DNA from: CAVWZH01 sp963765285
GTDB lineage: Bacteria > Acidobacteriota > Terriglobia > Terriglobales > Acidobacteriaceae
Direction: 5' to 3'
Length of the DNA: 64,000 bases
Assembly: GCA_963765285.1 (NCBI GenBank)
Contig: CAVXVR010000001.1
Coordinates: 142,731 to 206,730 of the forward strand
Shown here one piece after another: positions 26,514 to 36,457 of this stretch. The position numbers and the translations under genes were made by a program. Below the pieces are notes generated by a model. That model worked only from the letters and a program-made list of their open reading frames with translations, was not told the origin of the DNA and made no database searches. Numbering within the stretch: position 1 is the stretch's first letter; each line of letters begins with the position of its first letter.

Positions 26514-29104
26514 ATGTCGTCCGAGGAAAAGTCTACCGTAGCACCTGCCGAGCAGACTTCCGCCGGCCGTTCGGATGCTCCTGACCCCACCCGCTACGAT
26601 GCCCAGCGCATCGAGACCAAGTGGGCCGAGCGTTGGCAGCAGGATCCGTCGCTCTACGCCGCCGAGGCCAACTCCACCAAGCCAAAATATTACGTGCTGG
26701 AAATGTTGCCCTATCCCTCAGGCGCGCTGCATATGGGACACGTGCGCAATTACGCCATCGGGGACGCCCTTGCCCGTTACAGGTGGATGAACGGCTACAA
26801 CGTGCTGCATCCCATGGGCTGGGACTCATTCGGCTTGCCCGCGGAAAACGCAGCCATCTCGGCCAACGTGCCGCCACGTGAGTGGACTCTGCGCAACATC
26901 GCCAACATGAAGGCGCAGATGAATCGGCTGGGTTTTGCCTACGATTGGTCGCGTGAAGTCACAACCTGCTTCCCCGAATACTATCGCTGGAACCAGTGGT
27001 TTTTCCTCAAGCTTTACGAGAAGGGTCTGGCGTACCGCAAGAAGAGCAAGGTCAATTGGTGTCCGAGGTGTTGCACCGTCCTGGCCAATGAACAGGTGGT
27101 GAACGGCCGCTGCTGGCGCCATGAGGATACGGTTGTCGAACAACGCGAACTCGAGCAATGGTTCCTGAAGACCACGCACTACGCCGACGAACTGCTGAGC
27201 GGTTTGGACAAACTACCTGCCTGGCCGGAAAAAGTGCGCACCATGCAGCGTAACTGGATCGGCCGCAGCGCAGGCACGCTGGTTGATTTTGATCTGGGAG
27301 GCACGGTTGGCCCGGCCGGCTCAACAATTACAGTGTTCACCACGCGCGTAGACACGATTTTCGGCGCAACTTCGGTTCAGCTTGCGCCGGAGCATCCCCT
27401 GGTCGCCGACATGACGGCGAGAAACCCCGAACTGCGCGCCCAGGTCGAGGGCCTGATCGCCGAGCAGCGCAAAGCCCGGGAAGCTGGAGACATCGGCTTG
27501 ATCGAGAAACACGGCGTGAACACCGGGCGCTTCGCGATGAATCCCTACAACGGCGAGAAGGTGCCGGTGTGGATCGCGAACTACATCCTGATGGACTACG
27601 GAACCGGCGCCATCATGAGCGTGCCCGCTCACGACGAGCGCGATTATGAATTTGCCAAGAAATACAACCTGGACGTCCGCATCGTGATTGTGCCGTCCGG
27701 AGGCGATCCCGAAGAAACCGTCGCCGATCCCAAGCTTCCATTCACCACCTACGACGGCACGCTGGTCAATTCCGGGGAATTCAGCGGACTCGATTGCAAA
27801 GCAGCCATCCAGCGCATGTCCGAGTATGCGGAACAGAAAGGCTTCGGCAAAGCCACCGTCACTTATCGCCTCAAAGACTGGGGCTTCTCGCGGCAGCGTT
27901 ACTGGGGCACGCCGATTCCGATGCTCTATTGCGAGCGGGACGGAATCGTTCCGGTTCCAGAAAAAGATTTGCCCGTCATCCTGCCGGATAAAGTCGAGAT
28001 CACTCTGATGGGCGGCTCGCCGCTTTCGCGTGTTCCCGAATTTATGGAGACCACCTGCCCCAAGTGCGGCGGTCCCGCGCGCCGCGAGACTGACACCATG
28101 GACACCTTTGTCGATTCGTCCTGGTACTTCTATCGTTATACCGACGCGCACAACGATCGCGTCCCGTTCGATTCCAGGACCGCAGCCTACTGGTTCCCCA
28201 TCGACCAATACATCGGCGGCGTCGAGCACGCCATTCTGCATCTGATCTACTCGCGTTTCTGGACCATGTTCATGCGCGACATGGGGCTGGTGAAGAATGA
28301 TGAGCCGATCGAACGCCTGTTCACCCAGGGCATGGTGATCAAAGACGGCGCCAAGATGTCGAAGAGCCTGGGCAACGTGGTTTCCCCGGATGAAATGGTA
28401 GCGCGTTACGGCGCCGATGCAGCCCGGCTTTACAGTCTGTTCGCCGCCCCGCCTGACCGCGACCTGGATTGGCAAGACAAAGGCATTGAAGGGATCCGGC
28501 GCTTTCTGGCACGCGTGTACGCATTTTTCGTGCAGGCTCCCGTTGTGGCCGGATCCTATGCGCCCGGGTATTCCGCGGTTGATCTGAAGCCGCAAGCCAG
28601 GCAAGTCGTGCGCAAACTGCACCAGACGATCCGGCGGATCACTGAAGACTTTAAAGGACGCTGGCACTTCAATACTTCAGTCGCAGCCCTGATGGAGTTG
28701 CTCAACGAAGGCAACGCTTCACCGGAACTTTTTGCGGACGGTACGGAAATCCGGCCACACGCCGCGGTTCGAGCCGATGTTCAGAGAAAGTTTGTGCTCT
28801 TACTCGCGCCCTTCGCTCCTTATCTCGCCAGCGAGCTATGGGAAATGCTGGGCGAGAAGGAAAGCCTCCTCCGCGCACCGTGGCCGAAGTACGACGCTGA
28901 GCTGGCCAAAGAAGAAGAAATCGAGATTCCCGGTGCAGGTCAATGGCAAATTGCGCAGCCGTATTGTGGTGCCGGCTGGCTCGTCGGAGGAGTTGATCCG
29001 CGAGCGCGCTCTAGGCCGACGAAAAGGTCAAAGCCGCAATTGCCGGCAAGAACGTCAAGGTCATCGTGGTACCTGGCAAGCTGATTAGCCTTGTGGTGCG
29101 ATGA
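26514..29104 (+). CDS. leuS: Leucyl-tRNA synthetase, two frameshifts near the C-terminus
   Basis: Start ATG 26514 (MSSEEKSTVAPAEQTS). The HIGH motif is in PYPSGALHMGHVRNY, the KMSKS motif in DGAKMSKSLGNVV, and a CP1 editing domain lies between them, followed by the anticodon-binding region. It charges tRNA-Leu. An extra G at about 28932 and an extra A at about 29013 disrupt the last 60 codons. With both removed the chain ends normally (VQVNGKLRSRIVVPAGSSEE, then KVIVVPGKLISLVVR) at TGA 29102-29104. As the gene is essential, the shifts are almost surely sequence errors. Confidence 0.95.
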
Positions 29105-29144
29105 ACAGGGCACTGATGTCCCGGGTTATCATCGTACCTAGCTG

Positions 29145-30213
29145 ATGAAATTGCGTTCGCCCACTGCGGAAGGTTTTCGTGCCATTTTTCGCCGGCCCTC
29201 TCTCGGCCTGGCGGAAATAAGCTGGCGCTGGAGCTTTCGGTTTCGCCACCGCTGCGCTGCTGGCATTTTCCTTCCTGGAATATCTCGATACTCTGCCCGG
29301 TCAGCAAGGCCGAGATGTTCCTGCTGCGCAGCCGCCAGCCGGCTCTTGATCTCCCGGGCGTTTGCTCAGATTCTTCGCGGCAGTGGACCGCGTGCGGCCG
29401 CCGCGGCTGATCGTGCTGGGCCTGGCGCTGGCACTGGCCTGGATCTTCGTCGCTTCCTTCGGCCGCGCCGCCACCTTGACTGCATTACGCGAGTACTTCG
29501 AAGGCCAAATTCCGCAGCCACCGCTAGACCACGCTGAACCGGCCGCTTCAAACTCTCAAGGTTTTGCGCGTACCTCGAACAACATGGCTGTGCTCCCTGA
29601 TCGGCCTCAACTCTTTTCGATGTCGCTGCCACGCTCGCCGCAGCTGTGGGTTGTATAGGAGCATTCCTGCTTGCCGCCGCGGCTTCGTCCGATAAAGATC
29701 CTTCTCCGGGCAGCGCCATGCTCATCTTCTTGACCGTCATCATGATGGTCGGTCTGGCCTGGACAGGGGTCAACTGGGCACTTTCGATCGCTTCGATCTT
29801 CAGCACTGAGGGATCGCGATACTTTCGTCGCCCTCACCGCGGCCCACGACCTCTATCGCCGCCATACCGGAGCCGTGCTCGCCGCCGGAACCTGGTTTGG
29901 CCTGGCTCACCTGACCGCATTTATTCTGGCCACGTCGGTCGTTGCTTTTCCCTTGGCTCTCATTCAAGTGCTGCCGGCTGGGATAGTCCTGGGCGGCGTC
30001 CTGTTGGTGACGTTGTTGTATCTGGCGGTCGCGGATTTCCTTCACGTGGGGCGCTTGGCTGCCTACCTCTACATTCTGGAGGGACCGGACGCGGTGCCGG
30101 CACCCGAAGCGGCACACCCGCCGCTCGCCGGGCCGCCCACACCAGAGCAAGCCGAAGTAGACCGTGACGAACTGATTCTCAGCGATATTCCGGGTGCGTG
30201 GGTTCCGGGATAG
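29145..30213 (+). pseudogene. Hypothetical multi-pass membrane protein, several frameshifts
   Basis: Starts at ATG 29145 (MKLRSPTAEGFRAIFRRPSL). The hydrophobic coding thread then moves among all three plus frames: PPRLIVLGLALALAWIFVAS (about 29400), GCIGAFLLAAAASSDKDPSP (about 29650), LIFLTVIMMVGLAWTGVNWA (about 29720), and finally LYRRHTGAVLAAGTWFGLAH through IPGAWVPG to 30213. About six to eight helices would be present in the restored protein of roughly 350 aa. No known family or function is recognised. At least three shifts are needed. Confidence 0.6.
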
Positions 30214-30243
30214 AGTTTGGCGACGCCGGGTCTGCGCCTGCCC

Positions 30244-30978
30244 TCACTTTGCGTCCAGCGTAATCAACAGCCATCCGCTTCCGCCCCGGATCGCAATGTT
30301 GCGGTCGCCTTTCAACGTGATTTCGCCGAGAGGCGAAGTCCTTCCCGAACTCGCGACCGTAGCGTCATTCAGACCATAGGTGCCGCACGCTGCGCTCGAG
30401 AATATCCACGTCGCCTGCTCGCGGTCGTAGCCCGGGCCGCTCGGACACCCGGCCTTGGGATTCGGCGTAAGCCTCACCAGCACCGAACTGTCTTCCACCC
30501 AGGTGCCGACCACGCCATCGTGCGACGCCACCTTGCCGCGTCCGCGATTGACCACATCTCCGCCCACCTGGCGGGTCACCCACTGACTGACCGGCTCCAG
30601 ATCCGAGTTGGCCTCAATGGGAGCTTGCGCTTCGGCGACACTCTGGGAAGAAGCCACGGCCAACAGAGCCACGGTCAGCGGAATCGTGCGCCCGTGGTCC
30701 TCGATTGTATCGAATTTCAGAACCATAGTGGCCCCCGATGGCTGGGCCTTGCCAACACTCACCACGTGCCCCGTAATCCGCGCCCTGGCATCGATTTTCC
30801 CTCCCGATGGCAAGGGCACAAGCTGCATCACGCTGCCTTCTATCTTTTTCCCGGGTTCATCCTTTGCAGCGTTCAGTCCTGTGCTGATCATCACGGGTAT
30901 CACCGTCCCGGCCGGAAGCGCTTGGTCGGAGCCTAACGCGTAAAGCAGCAACGCTGTGGCGAATCTCATCCAAAGCAT
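30244..30978 (-). CDS. Hypothetical exported protein
   Basis: Start at ATG 30978 (MLWMRFATALLLYALGSDQA), a signal-peptide-like start; the ORF extends much further 5' but that part runs through guaA on the other strand. The mature part begins LPAGTVIPVMISTGLNAAKD, a pattern seen in acidobacterial exported proteins with a TrbI-like beta core, and later has VGGDVVNRGRGKVASHDGVV. 244 aa. No enzyme motif is seen. Confidence 0.6.
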   Translation of the reverse strand: MLWMRFATALLLYALGSDQALPAGTVIPVMISTGLNAAKDEPGKKIEGSVMQLVPLPSGGKIDARARITGHVVSVGKAQPSGATMVLKFDTIEDHGRTIPLTVALLAVASSQSVAEAQAPIEANSDLEPVSQWVTRQVGGDVVNRGRGKVASHDGVVGTWVEDSSVLVRLTPNPKAGCPSGPGYDREQATWIFSSAACGTYGLNDATVASSGRTSPLGEITLKGDRNIAIRGGSGWLLITLDAK

Positions 30979-30994
30979 GATTGACCTGATAAAA

Positions 30995-31130
30995 AACGCT
31001 CTGTTGAATATATTGCAAGCGCATGACGGACGCCAGCTAACCAGGAGGAGACGAAGTTCGCACGAATCTTTTCCTTCTGGGGCGCTCCTTCGTGTACCTT
31101 CGTGCCCTTTGTGGTTAAGCCGTGGGTTCT
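30995..31130. repeat. Degenerate dispersed repeat between divergent genes
   Basis: The reverse complement reads like the common bacterial repeat TTAACCACAAAGG...CACGAAGG (here AACCACAAAGGGCACGAAGG at about 31094-31113). It lies between the divergent exported-protein gene and guaA; a promoter could not be identified. Confidence 0.35.
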
Positions 31131-31168
31131 CCTCTTTACACTCCCTCGCCAATTTGAGAAACTCATCC

Positions 31169-32767
31169 GTGGAACCCAAATCCCCGCACAGCCAATCGAT
31201 CGTTGTCCTCGATTTTGGCGCGCAGTACTCGCAGCTCATCGCGCGCCGCATCCGCGAAGAAAAAGTTTTCTCGGTCGTGCTGCCGTGCACCGCTCCGCTT
31301 GAGGAAATCCGCAGCTACTCGCCCGCAGGCATCGTTCTCTCCGGAGGTCCAAGCTCGGTTTACGACGCCGACGCTCCCAACATGGATCGGCGCGTCTTCG
31401 ATCTCGGCGTGCCTGTGCTCGGCATCTGCTATGGCTTGCAGCTCATGGTTCACCTGCTCGGTGGCAAGGTGCGCTCCGCAGACAAGCGCGAGTATGGCCA
31501 CGCCAAGGTCGAAGTCGTGTCCGAATCCGATCTGTTCCGCGGCCTGCCCAAATCGCTCGAAGTCTGGATGTCGCACGGCGACGAAGCCGACGATCTTCCC
31601 CCGGGCTTCACTCTGACGGGGCGAACGCCGAATGCTGTCGCTGCGATCCAGAATCCAGCGAAAAAAATGTTTGCCGTCCAGTTCCACCCCGAAGTCCACC
31701 ACACAAAGTTGGGCAAGGAAATTCTGCGCAATTTCGTGTTCGCCATCTGCGGCGCCAAGCCGAACTGGACGCCGCAGCACTTCATCGAATCAACGGTTGC
31801 CCAGGTACGCCAGACAGTGGGCAGCGGACGGGCCATCTGCGCGCTCTCGGGCGGTGTGGATTCTGCCGTCGCCGCGGTCCTGGTGGATCGCGCCCTGCGC
31901 GAGTCGGGCAAGAACACACACAGAACAGCCGAAGGGTCGCGGCTGACCTGCGTCTTCGTGAACAACGGAGTATTGCGAAAAAACGAATTCGAGAAAGTGC
32001 AGCAAAACCTCCGCGACAAACTCGGCCTGCACGTAGAAGCGGTCGACGCTACCGACCGCTTTCTCAGCAAACTCGCTGGCGTGACCGATCCCGAGAAAAA
32101 ACGCAAGATCATCGGCAACGAATTCATCGCCGTGTTCGACGAACAAGCCCACCGCATCGAACAGCAGGAAGGCAAAGTTGAGTTTCTGGTGCAGGGAACG
32201 CTTTATCCCGATGTGATCGAGTCGCGCTCCGTGCGCGGGCCGTCGCAGGTCATCAAGTCACACCACAACGTCGGCGGCTTGCCCGACAAAATGAAGCTCA
32301 AACTGGTTGAGCCATTGAAAGAGCTGTTCAAAGACGAAGTCCGCCGCATCGGCCGCGATCTCGACATGCCCGAGGAGGTCTTGCAGCGCCAGCCGTTCCC
32401 CGGGCCGGGACTCGCGGTGCGAATTCTAGGAGAGGTCACGCCCGAGCGGCTGGCCATCCTGCGCGAATGCGACGACATCGTAGTCCGCGAAATCAAGAAC
32501 GCCGGCCTCTACACCAAAATCTGGCAGTCGTTCGCCGTACTGTTACCCGTGATGTCAGTCGGCGTCATGGGCGATCAGCGCACCTACGCCTACACTTGTG
32601 CCGTCCGCGCCGTGCACTCCGAGGACGGCATGACCGCTGACTGGGTCCCGCTGCCGCACGAAGTATTGAAGACAATTTCCAGCCGGATCGTGAACGAAGT
32701 GAAGGGTGTGAATCGGGTGGTGTACGACGTAACCTCGAAACCGCCGGGAACGATTGAGTGGGAGTAG
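31169..32767 (+). CDS. guaA: GMP synthase (glutamine-hydrolysing)
   Basis: Start at GTG 31169, which gives a normal 532-aa chain; the open frame upstream encodes no family sequence. An N-terminal class I glutamine amidotransferase has the catalytic Cys in LGICYGLQLM and the His in FHPEVHH. An ATP pyrophosphatase domain follows with the P-loop-like ALSGGVDSAVAAVL, then the C-terminal dimerisation domain ending DVTSKPPGTIEWE. It converts XMP to GMP in purine synthesis. No frameshift. Confidence 0.96.
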   Translation: MEPKSPHSQSIVVLDFGAQYSQLIARRIREEKVFSVVLPCTAPLEEIRSYSPAGIVLSGGPSSVYDADAPNMDRRVFDLGVPVLGICYGLQLMVHLLGGKVRSADKREYGHAKVEVVSESDLFRGLPKSLEVWMSHGDEADDLPPGFTLTGRTPNAVAAIQNPAKKMFAVQFHPEVHHTKLGKEILRNFVFAICGAKPNWTPQHFIESTVAQVRQTVGSGRAICALSGGVDSAVAAVLVDRALRESGKNTHRTAEGSRLTCVFVNNGVLRKNEFEKVQQNLRDKLGLHVEAVDATDRFLSKLAGVTDPEKKRKIIGNEFIAVFDEQAHRIEQQEGKVEFLVQGTLYPDVIESRSVRGPSQVIKSHHNVGGLPDKMKLKLVEPLKELFKDEVRRIGRDLDMPEEVLQRQPFPGPGLAVRILGEVTPERLAILRECDDIVVREIKNAGLYTKIWQSFAVLLPVMSVGVMGDQRTYAYTCAVRAVHSEDGMTADWVPLPHEVLKTISSRIVNEVKGVNRVVYDVTSKPPGTIEWE

Positions 32768-32769
32768 GG

Positions 32770-32803
32770 CAGCTCTTAGCCGTTAGCTCTTAGCTTTTGG
32801 CCA
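32770..32803. repeat. AGCTCTTAGC-type mini-repeat
   Basis: Consists of repeated units GCTCTTAGC, GTTAGCTCTTAGC and TTTTGGC directly after the guaA stop. The reverse complement resembles the AGCTAAGAGCCAAGAGCTAA stretch at about 3760-3788, so it is a dispersed family. Confidence 0.5.
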
Positions 32804-32834
32804 AAACCAAGAACCACGTATGGACAGCCGCCTA

Positions 32835-32859
32835 AGCCTGCCCTGAGCGAAGTCGAAGG
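32835..32859 (+). repeat. Copy of the 25-bp AGCCTG...CGAAGG module
   Basis: Exact match to the consensus core CCTGAGCGAAGTCGAAGG in the gap between guaA and the next gene. The flanks here are not obviously hairpin-forming. Confidence 0.7.
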
Positions 32860-32999
32860 GGCTGTCCTCCAGGCGAAGGCGCGAATTCCTCTACAGGGAG
32901 AAGGCGGCGAATCGGGAAGGACACGAGTTTCACTCGTGCCGCACGGGGGCTGGTGAGCACGCGGCCTCAGCCGCTGACGTACCGTAAACCTTCCCCCGC

Positions 33000-33842
33000 C
33001 TACCGCGCACTCCCATCCGGCGCCGGCTCCATCCGAAGAATGTGTCTTTCCGGCTCCCGCGCAGGCGCAGGCGAATAATCGGCGGGCACTTCGAACAGTG
33101 ACTCATCAAGCGGCGCTTCGGAAGTTTCAAGCAGTTCGATCTTATTCACAATCACGTTACCTTCGGCTCGCTCGGTTGCAGTTTGCGAAATCGGCAATCC
33201 ATGGGGCATGGCGCCGACGTGCTTAACAATAAGATGGTCGTGCCCGCCTCCAAACCCCATCTCGAACATGCCAACGCCTGCGCCCGGGATGAGATTTTCG
33301 CGCGGACTGCTCTCGCGGCAGTCCAGTCCGGGCAACTCGAGATACCAGCCATCGATTTCAGTCTTGGCAGCTCTGCGCGAAGCCCCCTTGCTGGGATCCA
33401 CTGTGATCGTGGTTTTGAAATGACTCGCTTCGTAGCCTGCAACCTGGCGGCGTTCGCCGGTATCCATGGAGTCGATCGTGATCGTCACGTCGGGACCGCC
33501 AGCGTTTCCCACTGCAGGGCCGCGTTCAACCACCTTCAGCTCACCTGAGTGCATGGTAAACGACCGGTAGGTCTTATCACGCAGATGCAGCATGATCTCC
33601 GTTCTCTGATCGCATTGAAAAATCAAGGAGGTGAACGGCTCCGGTAAGCGTGCGATCTGCGAGCTATGCTCCGTACGCTGTCGTGCGCCCTTGAAGTACC
33701 ACGTGGTTACGGTGGACATCATGAGCCCGTGCGTCTGGCGCGTCTTGATTGTCAGATCGCGGAAATTGGGAACGATGAAGCTGGAACGGCTGGGCGACGA
33801 GGTCAGAGCAGCAAGCAATACGATCAGCGGAGCGCGCAGCAT
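33000..33842 (-). CDS. Hypothetical exported protein
   Basis: 280 aa with a hydrophobic signal-like start (MLRAPLIVLLAALTSSPS). The mature protein has repeated beta-like strands (LIFQCDQRTEIMLHLRDKTY, DVTITIDSMDTGERRQVAGY, ASHFKTTITVDPS), resembling acidobacterial proteins with a DUF4412-like, lipoprotein-carrier type fold. No catalytic motif is visible. It stands alone, with a terminator for the next gene upstream of its start. Confidence 0.6.
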   Translation of the reverse strand: MLRAPLIVLLAALTSSPSRSSFIVPNFRDLTIKTRQTHGLMMSTVTTWYFKGARQRTEHSSQIARLPEPFTSLIFQCDQRTEIMLHLRDKTYRSFTMHSGELKVVERGPAVGNAGGPDVTITIDSMDTGERRQVAGYEASHFKTTITVDPSKGASRRAAKTEIDGWYLELPGLDCRESSPRENLIPGAGVGMFEMGFGGGHDHLIVKHVGAMPHGLPISQTATERAEGNVIVNKIELLETSEAPLDESLFEVPADYSPAPAREPERHILRMEPAPDGSAR

Positions 33843-33884
33843 TGGGACCCTCCCTGCTGAAGACTGGATCCATTGTCTATGTCA

Positions 33885-33920
33885 GAACAAAAAACAAGGC
33901 GTGCGGGTTGCCCGCACGCC
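33885..33920 (-). terminator. Rho-independent terminator of the aldolase gene
   Basis: On the minus strand a perfect 10-bp stem GGCGTGCGGG / CCCGCACGCC with a CAA loop (33898-33920) is followed by TTGTTTTTTG. It lies 20 bp beyond the aldolase stop. This is the clearest intrinsic terminator in the window. Confidence 0.85.
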
Positions 33921-33939
33921 CCATATTATCCACCAGAAC

Positions 33940-34947
33940 TTACACGCCGACCAAGGCGGGCTCCACGCCATAAATCGGATGCCACGAAGTGGCCGCCTTC
34001 AGCCGGTCATTCACATTGTTGATGTTCTTCACGCCCTCGCTCTGCAGCCACTTTCGGAATGCATCAGCCCCCTGCTTGGCGTACACCGGGATCCCATCCT
34101 TCCACGTCGCCCGCCCGCAGAGCACGCCGTTGAACTTCACACCCGCCTCGCCGGCAAGTTCCAACGCGTCGGTGAACTCTTTGTTGCTCACGCCAGCAGA
34201 GAGATAAATAAACGGTTTCGTGGCCACGCTGGCCGCCTTGCGGAACAGGTCCATGGCTTCGGACTTGCCATACGCTTTTTGTCCCACGTAGACACTCGAC
34301 CCTTCCACAAACTTCAAGTTCACCGGCACCTCAACCTTGAGCACGTCGACGCCATAACGATCTTTGCTGAACTCTCTCATGCTCTCGGTGACGATCTGGG
34401 GCTTTTTCTTTGCATAGTCCAGACCCTTTTCGTCTGCGCCTTCCTCATAACCGACGAACTCCAGGAAGAACGGAATGTCGTTCGCGCGGCATTCATCGCC
34501 AATGCGCTCCACCCAGGCGTGTTTTCTATCGTTCACGTCCTTCGGATCGAAAGGCGTGTAGTAGAGCAGAATCTTCACGCAGTCCGCGCCAGCTTCCTTC
34601 AGGCGCCGCGCTGACCAGTGATCGAGCAAGTCGGGTAGCCGCCCGGGGCCAGTTTTGTCATACCCGGTCTTCTCGTACGCCAGCAGCAGGCCGGCATTTT
34701 TGGCGCGGCGCTTGGAAGCCGGCAACCCCCACTCAGGATCAAGCAGAATGGCGCTGGCATGTGGAGTCAGAACTTCGCTGACCAGCGTCTTGAATTCTTC
34801 CATCATGGCATCGCTCACCGCCGAACCTTTTTCTTTAGCGAGCGATTTTTGCAGCGAGCCGCGTTGGTCCATGGCGGCAGCGGCAATTACACCGCGTTCG
34901 TTCGAGACGTTTTTCAAACCAGCTAGTTTCCCCGGGGTGAGTTTCAT
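33940..34947 (-). CDS. lacD: Tagatose-1,6-bisphosphate aldolase-like (LacD family)
   Basis: ATG 34947 (MKLTPGKLAGLKNVSNERGV) sits behind GGAGG; the upstream extension is not conserved-looking. The 335-aa barrel shows AAAMDQRGSLQKSLAKEKG, SAILLDPEWGLPASKRRAKN and VDVLKVEVPVNLKFVEG, where the Lys is the probable Schiff-base residue, and a late AGVSNKEF phosphate-site loop. The family cleaves tagatose- and often fructose-bisphosphate to triose phosphates. No lactose or galactose genes are nearby, so a general aldolase role is plausible. It ends in a strong terminator. Confidence 0.85.
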   Translation of the reverse strand: MKLTPGKLAGLKNVSNERGVIAAAAMDQRGSLQKSLAKEKGSAVSDAMMEEFKTLVSEVLTPHASAILLDPEWGLPASKRRAKNAGLLLAYEKTGYDKTGPGRLPDLLDHWSARRLKEAGADCVKILLYYTPFDPKDVNDRKHAWVERIGDECRANDIPFFLEFVGYEEGADEKGLDYAKKKPQIVTESMREFSKDRYGVDVLKVEVPVNLKFVEGSSVYVGQKAYGKSEAMDLFRKAASVATKPFIYLSAGVSNKEFTDALELAGEAGVKFNGVLCGRATWKDGIPVYAKQGADAFRKWLQSEGVKNINNVNDRLKAATSWHPIYGVEPALVGV

Positions 34948-35050
34948 TGGAATCCTCCAGATGATTGCGCGTTGAAATGTAGGGAACCGGCAGCACTGCC
35001 GAACCACAAACATTGTAATACGTCCCAGGGGCTTCCTGAGATACACATCC

Positions 35051-35068
35051 CTGTGATCGAGGTCACAG
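35051..35068. promoter_or_regulatory. CRP/FNR-type operator
   Basis: CTGTGATCGAGGTCACAG contains TGTGA-N6-TCACA, a perfect match to the CRP-type consensus with exact symmetry. It lies 104 bp upstream of lacD and 68 bp upstream of the small membrane peptide gene at 35136, in a divergent intergenic region. It may govern either or both. Confidence 0.55.
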
Positions 35069-35135
35069 CGAGGCCAGGCCCGCGGTGGGACACTCTACCG
35101 TAGTCACCTGCTCATCAGGTTCAGGAGGTGACAGT

Positions 35136-35273
35136 ATGACGCGACTCGCAGTGGCTATCTTCTACTGGGTTGCAGCCCTCTTCCTTATCTTATTGACCTG
35201 GCGTGCTGAAGTAACGGCGGAACGGGACTCCCATGTGGCCCATGGCCCTCATCCGGCGCACAAGGGCAAGTAG
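35136..35273 (+). CDS. Small single-pass membrane peptide
   Basis: 45 aa from ATG 35136, behind a strong AGGAGGTGA. It has one membrane helix (LAVAIFYWVAALFLILLTW) and a His-rich tail (HVAHGPHPAHKGK) that could bind a metal. No family is recognised. It precedes another membrane protein by 50 bp on the same strand, and a CRP/FNR-type palindrome lies upstream. Confidence 0.6.
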   Translation: MTRLAVAIFYWVAALFLILLTWRAEVTAERDSHVAHGPHPAHKGK

Positions 35274-35323
35274 CGGACGGCCCAAACTGGAATCATGCCC
35301 ATTTTGCCCCGCGTGAGAACTGC

Positions 35324-35656
35324 ATGCTGAGGACGATCAAGCTCGTCCATACCGTGATCTGGGTCGTGCTTGCTGGATTCATCGTGGCGTTGCCGGTTGC
35401 AGCCATCAGCCAGCAATTTCGCCTGGCCGCGATCCTGACCGCGGTTCTTCTTGCTGAATGCCTGATACTGGCATTGAATCGCGGCCGGTGTCCCTGCACC
35501 GACTTCGCGGCCCGCTATACTAACCGCCGGTGCGATAACTTCGACATTTACCTTCCTGAGTGGCTGGCACGGCATAACAAAACCATCTTCGGCACCTTAT
35601 TTGTCGTCAACGAACTGATTGTGCTCGGGTGCTGGCTCGGACGAACCGCGAGGTAG
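35324..35656 (+). CDS. Hypothetical small integral membrane protein
   Basis: 110 aa with three to four membrane helices (LVHTVIWVVLAGFIVALPVA, LAAILTAVLLAECLILAL, TIFGTLFVVNELIVLGCWL). The loop RCPCTDFAARYT, then FDIYLPEWLARHNK, is well conserved-looking and holds two Cys residues. The function is unknown. Its end lies one base from the 3' end of rph on the other strand. Confidence 0.7.
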   Translation: MLRTIKLVHTVIWVVLAGFIVALPVAAISQQFRLAAILTAVLLAECLILALNRGRCPCTDFAARYTNRRCDNFDIYLPEWLARHNKTIFGTLFVVNELIVLGCWLGRTAR

Positions 35657-35657
35657 C

Positions 35658-36395
35658 CTACTGCCGGAGCGTGAGTTTGCTTAATACCGCCTGCTGTTTA
35701 ACGATCAGCGCCTGCACGCCCTGCTTCGCCAGGCCGACCATTTTGCCGAGCTGGCCCTCGTCGAATACCTGATGCTCGGCCGTCGCCTGCACTTCCACGA
35801 ATTTCTGCCCCGCTGTCATGACGAAATTCATATCTACGTCGGCGCGAGAGTCTTCTTCGTAACAGAGGTCGAGCATGATTTCTCCATCCACGATTCCGAC
35901 ACTCACGGCGGCAACAAAATCGCGCAAAGGAACCGAGGTCAAGGTTCCTGCGTCGACCAGCTTTTCCAGCGCCAGGCCCAGAGCGACGAAGGCGCCGGTG
36001 ATCGCGGCCGTGCGCGTGCCGCCGTCCGCCTGAATCACGTCGCAATCAATCCAGATGGTGCGTTCCCCCAGGCGCGAGAGATCGGTGACGGCGCGCAGTG
36101 ACCGCCCGATCAGCCTCTGAATTTCATGCGTCCGCCCGCTGGCACGGCCCTTGCTCACCTCGCGCGGCATCCGCGTGAGCGTGGAACGAGGCAACATGCC
36201 ATATTCGCTCGATATCCAGCCCTTGCCGCTGTTGCGCAGGAACTGGGGAACCGTTTCTTCCAGCGACGCGGTGCAAATGACACGGGTGTTGCCCACTTCA
36301 ATCAGAGCGGAACCCTCCGCCGTGGTGACGAAATCCGGAATGATCTTGACCGGGCGCAACTGCTCGGGCGTGCGATTATCGGAGCGATAAATCAT
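35658..36395 (-). CDS. rph: Ribonuclease PH
   Basis: 245 aa, full length. It shows the family sequence from the start (RSDNRTPEQLRPVKIIPDFV), CTASLEETVPQFLRNSGKGW, the phosphate-binding stretch SKGRASGRTHEIQRLIGRSL, and DVIQADGGTRTAAITGAFVA. It trims the 3' ends of tRNA precursors phosphorolytically. It follows the GerMN protein and amidase genes on the same strand, the order often seen in Acidobacteria. Confidence 0.96.
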   Translation of the reverse strand: MIYRSDNRTPEQLRPVKIIPDFVTTAEGSALIEVGNTRVICTASLEETVPQFLRNSGKGWISSEYGMLPRSTLTRMPREVSKGRASGRTHEIQRLIGRSLRAVTDLSRLGERTIWIDCDVIQADGGTRTAAITGAFVALGLALEKLVDAGTLTSVPLRDFVAAVSVGIVDGEIMLDLCYEEDSRADVDMNFVMTAGQKFVEVQATAEHQVFDEGQLGKMVGLAKQGVQALIVKQQAVLSKLTLRQ

Positions 36396-36457
36396 AGCTG
36401 GCGATTGTAAATGACAGGTTGTACCGGAGTCCGAGATTCCGCAAACGATGTGCTGTT

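Noticed and set aside
27321..28667. 448-aa minus-strand ORF
   Set aside because: Shadow of leuS on the opposite strand; the leuS frame has clear motifs.
31163..31780. Minus-strand ORF opposite guaA
   Set aside because: Shadow of guaA; it also forms the false upstream extension of the exported-protein frame.
33631..34614. 327-aa plus-strand ORF
   Set aside because: Runs antisense through the hypothetical exported protein and the LacD gene; no family sequence.
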